Assembly (NCBI RefSeq): GCF_029269825.1 | Contig: NZ_JARJHU010000005.1 | Span: 62,001 to 126,000, forward strand | Reading direction: 5' to 3' | DNA length: 64,000 nt | Origin: Pedobacter sp. JY14-1 | GTDB lineage: Bacteria; Bacteroidota; Bacteroidia; Sphingobacteriales; Sphingobacteriaceae | Part shown: positions 8,737-17,647 of the stretch, piece by piece | Layout: each line of letters opens with the position of its first letter | Numbering within the stretch: position 1 is the first letter of the stretch | Program-made: the position numbers and the translations under genes | Notes under the pieces: model-generated | Told to the model about the DNA's origin: nothing | What the model saw: the letters and a program-made list of their open reading frames with translations, nothing else | Database searches by the model: none

Positions 8737-9980
8737 CTTATCTGTCCCTCTCCCCTGATGACCCACTTTTCCGTTACCAGCTTCTCCAGTGCAAAGGGTC
8801 CGCGCGCATGGAGCTTCTGGGTAGAAATGCCGATCTCCGCACCAAGACCAAATACCTGTCCGTCCGTAAACCTTGTAGAAGCATTCTGGTATACAGCCGC
8901 AGCATCCACCTGATTGAGAAAAATCTCTGCCTTTTCACTATCCTCTGTAAGGATCGCCTCCGAATGTTTGGAAGAGAACTCAGCAATATGATCCAACGCC
9001 TCATCCAGGCCATCCACTACTTTTACCGAACACTTAAAATCCAGGAATTCCCGTCCGTAATCTTCAGGCTTCGCCCTTTGCAATAAAGGATATTTCAAGT
9101 CTTCAAGTATCGTATACCCTTCTTCATCTGCAAATATTTCCACGTTGTAGGGATGCAGCAATGGGGCCAGCCGCTCCAGAAACGGCTTCGCCACAGCACG
9201 GTCAACTAAAACCGTATCCAATGAATTGCATACAGAGGGACGGGACACCTTCGCATTGGTAACTACTATTGCCGCATTGTCCAGTTTTGCTGTCCGCTCT
9301 ATATAAGTATGACATACGCCTGCGCCCGTCTCAATTACCGGAACCAGCGCATGCTGCCTGACAAATGTGATCAGCTGTTCCGATCCCCTCGGAATGATTA
9401 CATCAATATATTTCGCCGCAGTCAGGATATCCAGGATATACTTCCGGTCGGGAGGGAGCTGCTGCACAATATTGCGGTCCAGCCCCGACTGCTGTAAGAC
9501 CTCCTGTATGAGTCCCACCACAAAAGCATTCGTATCCTGAGCATCCTGCCCACCCCTCAGCAAACAAACGTTTCCTGAACGGAGACAAAGCGAGGCCACA
9601 TCTACCGTCACATTTGGCCGGGACTCGTAGATCACCCCCACGACGCCCAGGGGCACTGTCTTTTTCTCGATAAATAAGCCGTTCGGCATCATTCTGGAAG
9701 AAAGCAAGGCATGTGTCGGATCAGGTAAGGCCGCGACCTCTTCAAGTCCCTGTGCCAGGCCCGCAATCCGCTCCGCATTGAGCAGCAGGCGGTCATATTT
9801 AGGATCGGTCGTTTCCATCCTCGCCAGATCCTTCCTGTTTTCCGTGATGATCTGCTCTGTATTGGCAACGATCACGTCTGCCAGGCGGCGCAGTACCGCT
9901 GCTTTATCCTCGTCGCTCAGAACGGCAACCGACTTTTTCGCCCGCTGTGCCCTTAGCATTATATGTTGAATATCTTCCAT
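8733..9980 (-). CDS. proA: gamma-glutamyl phosphate reductase
   Basis: This 415-residue enzyme reduces L-glutamyl-5-phosphate with NADPH to glutamate-5-semialdehyde, the second step of proline synthesis. It has the aldehyde-dehydrogenase fold with the GPR landmarks: VGVIYESRPNVTVD near 113-127, LRSGNVCLLRGG, IPRGSEQLI near 196-204, IETGAGVCHTY, and catalytic Cys251 in RPSVCNSLDTV. The C-terminal FGLGAEIGISTQKLHARGP is the PROSITE-type GPR signature. It begins two bases after the proB stop and ends overlapping the LacI start, giving a tight proB-proA-lacI unit. Confidence 0.96.
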   Translation of the reverse strand: MEDIQHIMLRAQRAKKSVAVLSDEDKAAVLRRLADVIVANTEQIITENRKDLARMETTDPKYDRLLLNAERIAGLAQGLEEVAALPDPTHALLSSRMMPNGLFIEKKTVPLGVVGVIYESRPNVTVDVASLCLRSGNVCLLRGGQDAQDTNAFVVGLIQEVLQQSGLDRNIVQQLPPDRKYILDILTAAKYIDVIIPRGSEQLITFVRQHALVPVIETGAGVCHTYIERTAKLDNAAIVVTNAKVSRPSVCNSLDTVLVDRAVAKPFLERLAPLLHPYNVEIFADEEGYTILEDLKYPLLQRAKPEDYGREFLDFKCSVKVVDGLDEALDHIAEFSSKHSEAILTEDSEKAEIFLNQVDAAAVYQNASTRFTDGQVFGLGAEIGISTQKLHARGPFALEKLVTEKWVIRGEGQIR

Positions 9981-9982
9981 AA

Positions 9983-11017
9983 TTATAATATCACAATATC
10001 GCTTGCATTTGCAATCTCCAGATTATGCTGTCTTCCATTTTGTGTGATCGATGCTGAAGCAGTTTTGGCCATCGCTACTGCGATGATATTTCCATCAGTA
10101 TCCGTAATCTCAAAAATCTCACCGTCTGCAAAATCCGTGATCACCGACTTCACGCCAACAGCAAGCAGGCTCCTCCGTTTTCTGACAGCCTCTTTAGCGC
10201 CCTCATCCACCATCAGGCGACCTGTTACCAGACTGCCGCTGGCCAGCCACTTGTTGCGCGCAGAAACTGAACAGGCCTTTGGCGAACATTCCGTTCCCGT
10301 TTCCCCCTTAGCCGCCTTCAATATGCCATCCTCGGTCCTTACCCCAAAGATCATCACCTTAATGCCCATAGTAGAAGCCAGGTTGGCAAATGTCAGCTTA
10401 GAAGTCATTCCGCCAAGACCAACCTCCGAAGTCTTCTTGCTGGCCAGTGAAAATACATCCTTATTGATCGATGCGATCTTCGGAACTATCCGGCCATCTG
10501 CATCCAGCACCCCTGGCACAGAAGTACCCAGAAGTATCTGTGAAGCACCAAAACCTACACCCAGTAAAGTCGCCAGCTCATCATTATCAGAAAACTTCAG
10601 CTCCAGGTTACTCACCACGTCATTTTCATTGGCGATGGGGATCACCCCATTTTTCCAAAGCTCCTCATAAGTCTCCTTCAACTGAAGAAACTGCGTTCTG
10701 TTGGAAAAATGCTGCCGCTCGCAAAGGCTTTGCGCAATCGATACCCCATATTGTTCAAAATGCCTGGCATAAACACCAAGCAGCAAAGGATTCCCGATAG
10801 CTGCAGCCGCTTTCCGCTCACTGATCTTCCCCTTATAGTTTCCGATATATTTCTTTCCCGCTGCAACAGCACCCGAAGAAACCAGGATCAGGTGATGGTC
10901 CTTCGCCAGCAAGGCCACCTGTCTGGTAATGTCTGCGATAATCCTTTCATCAATTTCACCTTTAGCCGTGGTAATTGAGGCTGAACCCAGCTTCAAAACA
11001 AGTATTGACTTGCCCAT
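9983..11017 (-). CDS. proB: glutamate 5-kinase
   Basis: ProB (344 residues) phosphorylates L-glutamate to glutamyl-5-phosphate, the committed step of proline synthesis. The amino-acid-kinase domain runs from LVLKLGSASITTAKGE through VSSGAVAAGKKY, ANENDVVS, and GLGGMTSKLTFANLAS (ATP site). A C-terminal PUA domain follows, from about 265, with LLAVGVKSV and ADGEIFEITD. The presence of PUA matches E. coli-type ProB, in which proline feeds back on activity. It is the first gene of the proB-proA-lacI set; its 131-base upstream gap contains only the terminator of osmC and the presumed promoter. Confidence 0.95.
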   Translation of the reverse strand: MGKSILVLKLGSASITTAKGEIDERIIADITRQVALLAKDHHLILVSSGAVAAGKKYIGNYKGKISERKAAAAIGNPLLLGVYARHFEQYGVSIAQSLCERQHFSNRTQFLQLKETYEELWKNGVIPIANENDVVSNLELKFSDNDELATLLGVGFGASQILLGTSVPGVLDADGRIVPKIASINKDVFSLASKKTSEVGLGGMTSKLTFANLASTMGIKVMIFGVRTEDGILKAAKGETGTECSPKACSVSARNKWLASGSLVTGRLMVDEGAKEAVRKRRSLLAVGVKSVITDFADGEIFEITDTDGNIIAVAMAKTASASITQNGRQHNLEIANASDIVIL

Positions 11018-11100
11018 TTATCCTGTATTGTAGATTTAATTTATTAAAGATCCCGAAAATAGATAAAATACGGCGTTCAGTGTATATAACAGCCAAAAAA

Positions 11101-11130
11101 AATCCCCCTGCCGGTTGCCGCAGGAGGATT
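11101..11130 (-). terminator. intrinsic terminator after osmC
   Basis: AATCC-C-CCTG at 11101-11110 pairs with CAGG-A-GGATT at 11121-11130 with one mismatch, around a GC-rich loop. On the minus strand the stem is followed by TTTTTT (complement of the A-run at 11095-11100). It lies 19 bases downstream of the osmC stop, so it is a good rho-independent terminator for the AsmA-osmC transcript. Confidence 0.75.
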
Positions 11131-11148
11131 CAAAAATGATTCAGGTAT

Positions 11149-11559
11149 CTATGCCAGTGTAGCCTCCAGCTGAATGTCTACGTTGTAAGCCTTGCTTACC
11201 GGGCAGTTCGCCTTTGCACCGGCAGCAATCTCCTGGAACTTTTCCTCATCGATACCCGGAATATCTGCTTTCAGAGACAAATGCGAGCTGGTGATCACAC
11301 CGTTATCGATCGTCACTGTACCCTTTGTCTCCAGGGAAGTCGGGTTAAAACCAGCTTCAGTCAGGTCCAGGCTCAGTTTCATTGTAAAGCATCCCGCGTG
11401 GGCAGCAGCCATCAGTTCCTCAGGATTGGTGCCGATACCTTCCGCAAACCTGCTGTTAAAAGAATACTGCGTACTGTCCAGTACCTTGCTGTCCGTAGTC
11501 AGATGACCTGAACCTTCCTTAATTGTGCCATTCCAAACGGCTGTCGCATTGCGTTTCAT
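11149..11559 (-). CDS. osmC: OsmC-family peroxiredoxin
   Basis: A 136-residue OsmC/Ohr fold protein that reduces organic hydroperoxides using a cysteine pair. Cys57 in AAAHAGCFTMKLS is the peroxidatic residue and Cys119 in ANCPVSKAY the resolving one, matching Cys59 and Cys125 of the E. coli OsmC family. The N-terminal KRNATAVWNGTIKEGSG is the OsmC (rather than Ohr) pattern. It is cytoplasmic, with no signal peptide. It starts 12 bases after the stop of the AsmA-like gene and ends before an intrinsic terminator. Confidence 0.9.
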   Translation of the reverse strand: MKRNATAVWNGTIKEGSGHLTTDSKVLDSTQYSFNSRFAEGIGTNPEELMAAAHAGCFTMKLSLDLTEAGFNPTSLETKGTVTIDNGVITSSHLSLKADIPGIDEEKFQEIAAGAKANCPVSKAYNVDIQLEATLA

Positions 11560-11571
11560 AATTTTATAGGG

Positions 11572-14001
11572 TTATTTAGTTTTGCTTTTCTTCCTGCCAA
11601 GCTTGATCTTGATCTTGTCATCTTCACCGTCCGTCGCCAGTAAATGTAGCACAATTCCCTTCATCCTCCGTTCCTTCAATTGTCGCTTGTCCGTAATATC
11701 TTCGTCCTTCTTAGGGTTTCTCAAAGGTACGTCGAGTGCTATTTCTGTGCCTTTGCCCAGGGAATAAACCCCGGCCACATCCATGTTCAGCAAGCTGCTG
11801 TTAATCTGCATCGGGTTAATGGTGATCTTCTCGCCCCTGATGTCAAACCTGCCGTTCAGCTGTTCAAAGGTAATGTTGTCGAGGTCGCGCAGCGGAAAGG
11901 CAAACTTTCCAACGTTCTTCACCGGGTCAAAACTCAGCAAAGCCCCCTTTTTCAGGTCAAACACTACAGATCCGTTCAGTGAACCGGGCAATATCGCACC
12001 ACGCTCACTGATCTTGCCTGACAGACTGGTTTTAGCGAACAGGTAACCTTTCAGGTTCTTAGAGGTCAGTGATTTCAGGCCAAAATTATCAAACACATAA
12101 AATAAGTGCTTCACATCAACATTGCTCAATACCGCATTCATTGTAAAACGGTTGATCTCACGCTGCTGGGTCAGCCCGCCGCTCATTTTCAGTAAACCGC
12201 CTGCATGCTTCACCGATACATCCTTAATATAAATTCCGGTTTCCGATAACAGCAGGTCTGCATTCGCATCTGTAGCCAGAAACTTGTTGTAATACACTTT
12301 GTCTACCTTTACATTCATATTCACCTGACTCTTCTCAAATGCTTCGTTCAGGTTGTCTGAGAAATTAGACTTGGGCGTCCGCTTTTTTGCTTTTGGTTTC
12401 CTGGTGCCCAGAAAGCCCAGAAATTCCTCCAGGTGAACCTGCGGGCTCCTGATCTTCCAGTTCAGCATAATCTTTTCCGGTGAATTGTAATACAGGTTCA
12501 GAAAATTCCTGATGCTCCCGTCCATCATTACCACACTCTTGCCGCTTTGCAGCCTGATGTTCCGGATAAAAAGATCATGATCAGTAAAATCAAGCGCAAT
12601 GGCCGTATTCTTAAAGCTCACTTTCCTCGGCACATATGTCACATCTGCATTCTTAATGTCTACCAGCCCCTTCACAAAAGGCTTGGTCAGCATAAAATCC
12701 ACGATATCTGCACGAAAGGACAATTTCACATCTCCGGTACCGGCGCCAAACTTCAGCATGTTGTCACCGATCACATTATTTAGCTTTGCAATATCAAATC
12801 TGGACCGGAATACCCCCGTGGCCACCGGTTTGTCCAGGTTGACCACCATACCTGTATCTACTGAAAAAGGCATCTCCTGGTAAGCGCCTTTTAAGCCATA
12901 AAGCTTAATCGCTGAATTGGCGTCATCAGGTTCTTGTCCTTCTACAAAACCATTTGTGAAATAGCCTGTAAAGCTGCAGTCGTCCACCACACCTCCAGGT
13001 GTCGTCAACCGGTTACCCTTCACGAGCGCCTTCACGTCAATCGCCGGATCACCACCTGCATTCAGGTCCCCGTCCAAAGTACAATATACATGTATCGGCT
13101 TGTCCAGGTTAAACATATTCAGCTTTGTTTCAATATTCGGGGCCAGTAAAGCCGAAGCCGAACGCCAGAGAATGTCTTTCACCTCGATATTGATCTTAAA
13201 CCCCGATTCCTTTCCGGAGAATTCAAATTCAGCCCCGATACGGAACACATCCTTACCTATCTTCAGTTCATTAGGTGATACTGTGATGATCTTCTTCTTA
13301 TCCGAATAACTGATCTTAAAAGGACCTTCCAGCCATTTCTCCTTCACAAAACTACCCCTCTTTGTATTGAATGCCAGGCTTTTTACAAAAGTCCTCAGCT
13401 TCAGATCAGCCTCCCAGTCAGACCAGCTATAATCCATACTGCCCTTCAGGTGGTCCACTGCAAACTGAAAGAGCTTATGCCCTTTCTGGTTGTCCAGCAC
13501 AAAACTCACATTTTCCAGCTCGAATTTGCCAAATTCAAGGTCAGAGCCGCTCCCCTTTTCCGTTTTAGGTTTACGGTCCTTCTTTTTAAAAACCGAAGTA
13601 TTGGAATACCCGTTACTGTCCGTATATAGGTAGACATTTGCATTGCTGATCCCGATCTTCTTCATTTCTATTGTCCCTGTAAACAGCGCCAGCATATTCA
13701 AAGATACCTCCAGGTCGTCCGCGCTCAGCAGCGCGTGCTGATGTCGTTCCCATTCCCGGTCCTTCAGCACTACATTCTTCAACTGCACAGAAACACCCGG
13801 AAAGCCCTTCAGAAACGTAGGGTCCATGCTGCCGATATCCAGCCTGCCATCCAAATCCTTATTCAGGGCAAGTGTAATCTGTTCCAGCAATTGTTTTTTA
13901 TGGGCATTGATATAAAAAGCCGCAACGACATATACCAGCAGCAAAAGGGCGGCAACACCCCCAAAGATTTTAAGCGTTATCTTAGACCAGCGCGGCATCA
14001 T
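11572..14001 (-). CDS. AsmA-family inner-membrane/periplasmic protein
   Basis: An 809-residue protein with one N-terminal membrane anchor (FGGVAALLLLVYVVAAFYI, about 13-31), then a long beta-rich periplasmic region. It has the AsmA-type start LLEQITLALNKDLDGRLDIGSMDPTFL followed by FPGVSVQLKNV, and repeated strand segments through the middle. The C-terminus carries AsmA_2-like features (FEQLNGRFDIRGEKITINPMQI) and a very basic tail KIKIKLGRKKSKTK. AsmA-like proteins belong to the bridge-like lipid-transfer family that moves phospholipid between membranes. ATG codons at 14001 and 13998 are both possible starts. A strong hairpin sits between it and mqo. Confidence 0.82.
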   Translation of the reverse strand: MMPRWSKITLKIFGGVAALLLLVYVVAAFYINAHKKQLLEQITLALNKDLDGRLDIGSMDPTFLKGFPGVSVQLKNVVLKDREWERHQHALLSADDLEVSLNMLALFTGTIEMKKIGISNANVYLYTDSNGYSNTSVFKKKDRKPKTEKGSGSDLEFGKFELENVSFVLDNQKGHKLFQFAVDHLKGSMDYSWSDWEADLKLRTFVKSLAFNTKRGSFVKEKWLEGPFKISYSDKKKIITVSPNELKIGKDVFRIGAEFEFSGKESGFKINIEVKDILWRSASALLAPNIETKLNMFNLDKPIHVYCTLDGDLNAGGDPAIDVKALVKGNRLTTPGGVVDDCSFTGYFTNGFVEGQEPDDANSAIKLYGLKGAYQEMPFSVDTGMVVNLDKPVATGVFRSRFDIAKLNNVIGDNMLKFGAGTGDVKLSFRADIVDFMLTKPFVKGLVDIKNADVTYVPRKVSFKNTAIALDFTDHDLFIRNIRLQSGKSVVMMDGSIRNFLNLYYNSPEKIMLNWKIRSPQVHLEEFLGFLGTRKPKAKKRTPKSNFSDNLNEAFEKSQVNMNVKVDKVYYNKFLATDANADLLLSETGIYIKDVSVKHAGGLLKMSGGLTQQREINRFTMNAVLSNVDVKHLFYVFDNFGLKSLTSKNLKGYLFAKTSLSGKISERGAILPGSLNGSVVFDLKKGALLSFDPVKNVGKFAFPLRDLDNITFEQLNGRFDIRGEKITINPMQINSSLLNMDVAGVYSLGKGTEIALDVPLRNPKKDEDITDKRQLKERRMKGIVLHLLATDGEDDKIKIKLGRKKSKTK

Positions 14002-14013
14002 GTTCAGGTTTCA

Positions 14014-14049
14014 GGCTAAAACACGCAACATGCTGGTATTGTTTTAGCC
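14014..14049 (-). terminator. hairpin after mqo, 12 bases before the AsmA-like start
   Basis: Perfect 10-bp arms GGCTAAAACA (14014-14023) and TGTTTTAGCC (14040-14049) flank a 16-base loop. It lies two bases past the mqo stop and ends 12 bases before the ATG of the next minus-strand gene. There is no long T-run, so it could be a terminator/attenuator or a mRNA-stabilising stem that sets different levels for the two genes. Confidence 0.6.
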
Positions 14050-14051
14050 GC

Positions 14052-15554
14052 TTATTCCGCCTGTAATTTCAGCACCTGTGTAGTTTGGTTTCTCAACTGT
14101 TCAAGCAGTTCCGCGTTTTCGTTCAGCTTCTGACCGTAAGAAGGGATCATCTTCCTCAGTTTCTGCTGCCATTCCGGGCTACCCACCTGTTCCTTAAAGC
14201 AGCGCTCTATCAGCGTCAGCATGATAGACACCGCAGTAGAAGCTCCGGGAGAGGCTCCAAGTAAAGCAGCAATAGAGCCATCAGCTGCCGTAACTACCTC
14301 GGTACCAAACTCCAGCACCCCTCCGTGTTTTTCATCCTTCTTGATCACCTGCACACGCTGGCCTGCTACCTCCAGCTGCCAGTCTTCCATTTTCGCCGAA
14401 GGCAGGTATTCCTTCAACGCTTCAAGGCGGTCTTCCGGCGATTGCCTCACCTGATCGATCAGATACTTAGTCAATTGTAGGTTATCCAGACCGGCAGAAA
14501 TCATTGGCCTGATATTATTGATTTTAATCGATAAAGGCAGATCCAGTAACGATCCATGTTTAAGGAAACGTGTGGAGAAACCCGCGTAAGGACCAAACAG
14601 CAAGGCTTTTTTACCATCAATCATCCGGGTATCCAGATGCGGCACCGACATTGGCGGTGCACCGACAGAGGCTTTCCCATATACCTTCGCGTCGTGCTGC
14701 GCGATCACCTCCGGATTTGTACACTTCAGCCATTGCCCGCTTACCGGAAAACCACCAAAACCATTTCCCTCCGGAATGCCCGATTTCTCCAGTAAAGGAA
14801 GCGATCCCCCGCCAGCACCGATAAATACAAACTTTGCCTTTATTACACGCTTTTCTCCGGAAGTCAGATTCTTCACCTTAATCTCCCATTTGCCGTTCTC
14901 CTTATTGAGTTTACGCACTTCATGGCCAAAATGCATATTCACTTTGTCCTTTTTTTGCAGGTGTGCAAACATCATCCTGGTCAGCGAACCAAAATTCACG
15001 TCCGTACCCAATGCCATACGCGTACCGGCCACCTTCTGACCCGGCTCCCGTTCATTCATCACAAGCGGCATCCATTCCTTGAGCGTAGCCGGATCTTCGG
15101 CATAGTCCATTCCCTTAAAGAGACTGCTCTTCTGCAGGTTATCATACCTCGTCTTAAGAAACCTTACATTATCCTCACCCCAGACAAAACTAATATGCGG
15201 GATACTCTTAATGAAAGATTCCGGCGCGCCCACCAGGTTGTGGTTAACCAGAAAACTCCAGAACTGCTTAGACACCTCAAAAGACTCGGCAATGTTCACC
15301 GCTTTCTTGGTATCTACCGTACCATCTGGTTTTTCCGGTGTATAGTTCAACTCACAAAAAGCCGAATGGCCTGTACCCGCGTTATTCCATGCATCCGAAC
15401 TCTCTGCTGCCGCTACATCCAGGCGCTCAAATATCTCAATACTCAGGTCCGGTTGCAATTCCTTCAGCATCACCCCAAGCGTAGCGCTCATGATACCTGC
15501 TCCTATCAAAATTACATCCACATTTTCCCCGGTACTGTTATATTTTTTGGCCAT
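14052..15554 (-). CDS. mqo: malate:quinone oxidoreductase
   Basis: A 500-residue peripheral membrane flavoprotein that oxidises malate to oxaloacetate and passes electrons to quinone, replacing or supplementing NAD malate dehydrogenase in the TCA cycle. The FAD-binding N-terminus is VILIGAGIMSATLGVMLKEL; other Mqo landmarks are NNAGTGHSAFCELNYTPE, the GGSLPLLEKSGIPEG segment, GGFPVSGQWL and a C-terminal LLGASPGASTAVSIML. The ATG at 15554 (MAKKYN) is preferred over a TTG at 15572. A TACTTTTG box (complement of 15570-15577) lies just ahead of it, but would leave a very short leader. Confidence 0.94.
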   Translation of the reverse strand: MAKKYNSTGENVDVILIGAGIMSATLGVMLKELQPDLSIEIFERLDVAAAESSDAWNNAGTGHSAFCELNYTPEKPDGTVDTKKAVNIAESFEVSKQFWSFLVNHNLVGAPESFIKSIPHISFVWGEDNVRFLKTRYDNLQKSSLFKGMDYAEDPATLKEWMPLVMNEREPGQKVAGTRMALGTDVNFGSLTRMMFAHLQKKDKVNMHFGHEVRKLNKENGKWEIKVKNLTSGEKRVIKAKFVFIGAGGGSLPLLEKSGIPEGNGFGGFPVSGQWLKCTNPEVIAQHDAKVYGKASVGAPPMSVPHLDTRMIDGKKALLFGPYAGFSTRFLKHGSLLDLPLSIKINNIRPMISAGLDNLQLTKYLIDQVRQSPEDRLEALKEYLPSAKMEDWQLEVAGQRVQVIKKDEKHGGVLEFGTEVVTAADGSIAALLGASPGASTAVSIMLTLIERCFKEQVGSPEWQQKLRKMIPSYGQKLNENAELLEQLRNQTTQVLKLQAE

Positions 15555-15724
15555 TTTCGAAATTTTCTGCAAAAGTACAAATCAATCCTTAATTTTTACT
15601 TCGTAACCACAAAGATCATTTTAATAAATTGCGTTCAATTAACAAATAACACGCGTTTATTAAAATCTGATTAGAAATGATTTTGTTATATTGAACAAAA
15701 ACCTACACGCTTCAATTTGCCGAT

Positions 15725-17098
15725 ATGAGTTTGCAATCCATCAATCCTGTCAACGGAAAAGTTATCCGGAAATATAAATCGCACAGCGCTGTCCAGGTAG
15801 AAAAAGCCATACACCAAACACACAGCGTCTGGCTGAAATGGAAAGATACCGGTCTTACACAGCGATCAAAACTGCTGCACAACCTGGCCGAACTACTTAA
15901 TATGCGCAAGAAAAAGCTGGCCGGGATCATGTCCGAAGAAATGGGTAAACCTCTGATGTCCGGTATTGAAGAAATTGAAAAATGCGCCTCGGTATGCCAT
16001 TATTATGCTGCAAATGCACGCGACTTCCTGAAAGAGCAGTCCGTCAATACCGGAGGGGGCAAGAGTTATATCAGTTTCCAGCCACTCGGTGTTGTATTGG
16101 CCGTCATGCCCTGGAACTTTCCCTTCTGGCAATTATTCCGTTTTCTCGCCCCCGCCTTTATGGCCGGAAACTGTGCACTGCTTAAACATTCTTCCAATGT
16201 CAGTGGCTGCGCCCTGGCAATACTGGAACTTGTCGAAGCCGCAGGTTTTCCAAAGGGCGCATTCAACGTCCTGCTTATTGGCAGCGACCAGGTTGCCGGA
16301 GTCATCAGACATCCCCTGGTAAGCGCCGTTACGCTGACCGGCAGTACTGAAGCAGGCATTGCGGTAGCCCGTGAGGCGGGTGCGCAGCTCAAAAAAACTG
16401 TGCTTGAACTGGGTGGCAGCGACCCGTACCTCATCCTGGAAGATGCCGATCTCGAAAGCGCGGCCAGAGTCTGCGCACAAAGCCGCCTCATTAACAATGG
16501 CCAGAGCTGCATCGCCGGCAAGCGTTTCATTACTGTCAAAAAAATTGAAAAAGAATTTATCCGGTTGTTTCGCGCTGAAATGGCTGCCTATATTACCGGA
16601 GATCCTTCGGACCCTGCCACCCAGCTTGGCCCTATGTCTCGCACCGACCTCCGTGATGAATTGCACCAGCAGGTGCTCCGGAATATACAGGCGGGTGCCA
16701 AATGTATTCTGGGTGGTAAAATCCCTGATTTTAAAGGCAGGCACGCTTTCTATACCCCAACTATACTTACGGGTATTCGCAAAGGCATGCCTGCCTATGA
16801 AGAGGAACTCTTCGGTCCCGTAGCCCTGGTCATCAGCGCTAAAAACACAGAAGATGCCATCCGTATTGCCAATGACACCAGCTTTGGCCTTGGTGCAGCC
16901 GTATTTACGACAGACCTTGCAAAAGGCGAAGAAATCGCCCGATGCAGGCTCAATGCAGGTTCCTGTTTTGTAAACGCCCTGGTCAGATCAGATCCGAGAC
17001 TGCCCTTCGGTGGCATTAAGCAATCTGGCTACGGCCGCGAACTCGGTCTTTACGGCATCCACGAGTTCGTCAATATCAAGACTGTTTATATTGCCTAA
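15725..17098 (+). CDS. NAD(P)-dependent succinate-semialdehyde-type dehydrogenase
   Basis: A 457-residue aldehyde dehydrogenase of the compact YneI/GabD-like branch. Asn131 in MPWNFPFWQ, Glu228 in LELGGSDP, and catalytic Cys262 in NNGQSCIAGKRF are the three active-site residues; TGSTEAG is the cofactor turn. The start MSLQSINPVNGKVI and the C-terminal GGIKQSGYGRELG are family-typical. The YneI branch oxidises succinate semialdehyde to succinate; other semialdehydes are possible. It is divergent from mqo across a 170-base AT-rich gap and converges on a small membrane protein. Confidence 0.85.
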   Translation: MSLQSINPVNGKVIRKYKSHSAVQVEKAIHQTHSVWLKWKDTGLTQRSKLLHNLAELLNMRKKKLAGIMSEEMGKPLMSGIEEIEKCASVCHYYAANARDFLKEQSVNTGGGKSYISFQPLGVVLAVMPWNFPFWQLFRFLAPAFMAGNCALLKHSSNVSGCALAILELVEAAGFPKGAFNVLLIGSDQVAGVIRHPLVSAVTLTGSTEAGIAVAREAGAQLKKTVLELGGSDPYLILEDADLESAARVCAQSRLINNGQSCIAGKRFITVKKIEKEFIRLFRAEMAAYITGDPSDPATQLGPMSRTDLRDELHQQVLRNIQAGAKCILGGKIPDFKGRHAFYTPTILTGIRKGMPAYEEELFGPVALVISAKNTEDAIRIANDTSFGLGAAVFTTDLAKGEEIARCRLNAGSCFVNALVRSDPRLPFGGIKQSGYGRELGLYGIHEFVNIKTVYIA

Positions 17099-17107
17099 AT
17101 AAAAGGC

Positions 17108-17503
17108 TTAAGCCTGATGGTCTTGCGGAGCGGACCCAAATTGTGCCCGGTGTCTGCCAAAGTCACAAAAGTGAACTTCGCGCTTTGGCTTCAATATGAG
17201 GTACAAGCCCAATCCCATCAGTACCATTGCTGTAGTATACGGAGCAAGGTTAAAGAGCACAATGTCTTTTAACGTAAAGATACCACCGATCAGTACCATG
17301 ACCACCCAGCCACCGGCCCTGAAATTCTTACGGTATCCGATCAGTAATCCCAGTCCCAGCAATATGGTGTGCCAGCTTAACACCCAGGCAGGAAGAAAGA
17401 ATAAACCCAGATTCTTGGCGAGGAACAATGCACCTAGCCCCAGAAGAAATATGCCTGCCGCACGCTTGCGGTTTCGTCGTTTTTGATCATTGAAAGTTTC
17501 CAT
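17108..17503 (-). CDS. small membrane protein, LiaF/DUF5668-like
   Basis: A 131-residue protein with a basic N-terminus (DQKRRNRKRAAG) and four hydrophobic helices arranged as two pairs: GIFLLGLGALFLAKNLGLFF, TILLGLGLLIGY, WVVMVLIGGIFTL, and TTAMVLMGLGLYLIL. This is the LiaI/LiaF-like transmembrane region seen in Bacteroidota cell-envelope-stress proteins. The usual C-terminal cell-wall-active domain is missing; it ends with a short polar tail. A 12-bp palindrome AGGCTTAAGCCT overlaps its stop and the gap to the converging dehydrogenase. Role not assigned. Confidence 0.7.
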   Translation of the reverse strand: METFNDQKRRNRKRAAGIFLLGLGALFLAKNLGLFFLPAWVLSWHTILLGLGLLIGYRKNFRAGGWVVMVLIGGIFTLKDIVLFNLAPYTTAMVLMGLGLYLILKPKREVHFCDFGRHRAQFGSAPQDHQA

Positions 17504-17598
17504 AGTCCTTTAATTTTTATCAAAACTATGCCGCCTGTGAAAGTTTAAGAACAGCTTCCTGCCCGAAGGCGCCTGCCAGCCGGTAAAGCTGTGAGAAT

Positions 17599-17633
17599 TG
17601 CCGGTGAAACCTGTTTCCCCGCATTCACCGGCA
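17599..17633 (-). terminator. hairpin downstream of the first M1 peptidase
   Basis: Arms TGCCGGTGAA (17599-17608) and TTCACCGGCA (17624-17633), perfect over 10 bp with a 15-base loop, 15 bases past the stop at 17648. There is no poly-T. The rest of the 144-base gap 17504-17647 holds nothing else I can support except the presumed promoter of the small membrane gene. Confidence 0.55.
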
Positions 17634-17647
17634 GTTTCGCCATATGA

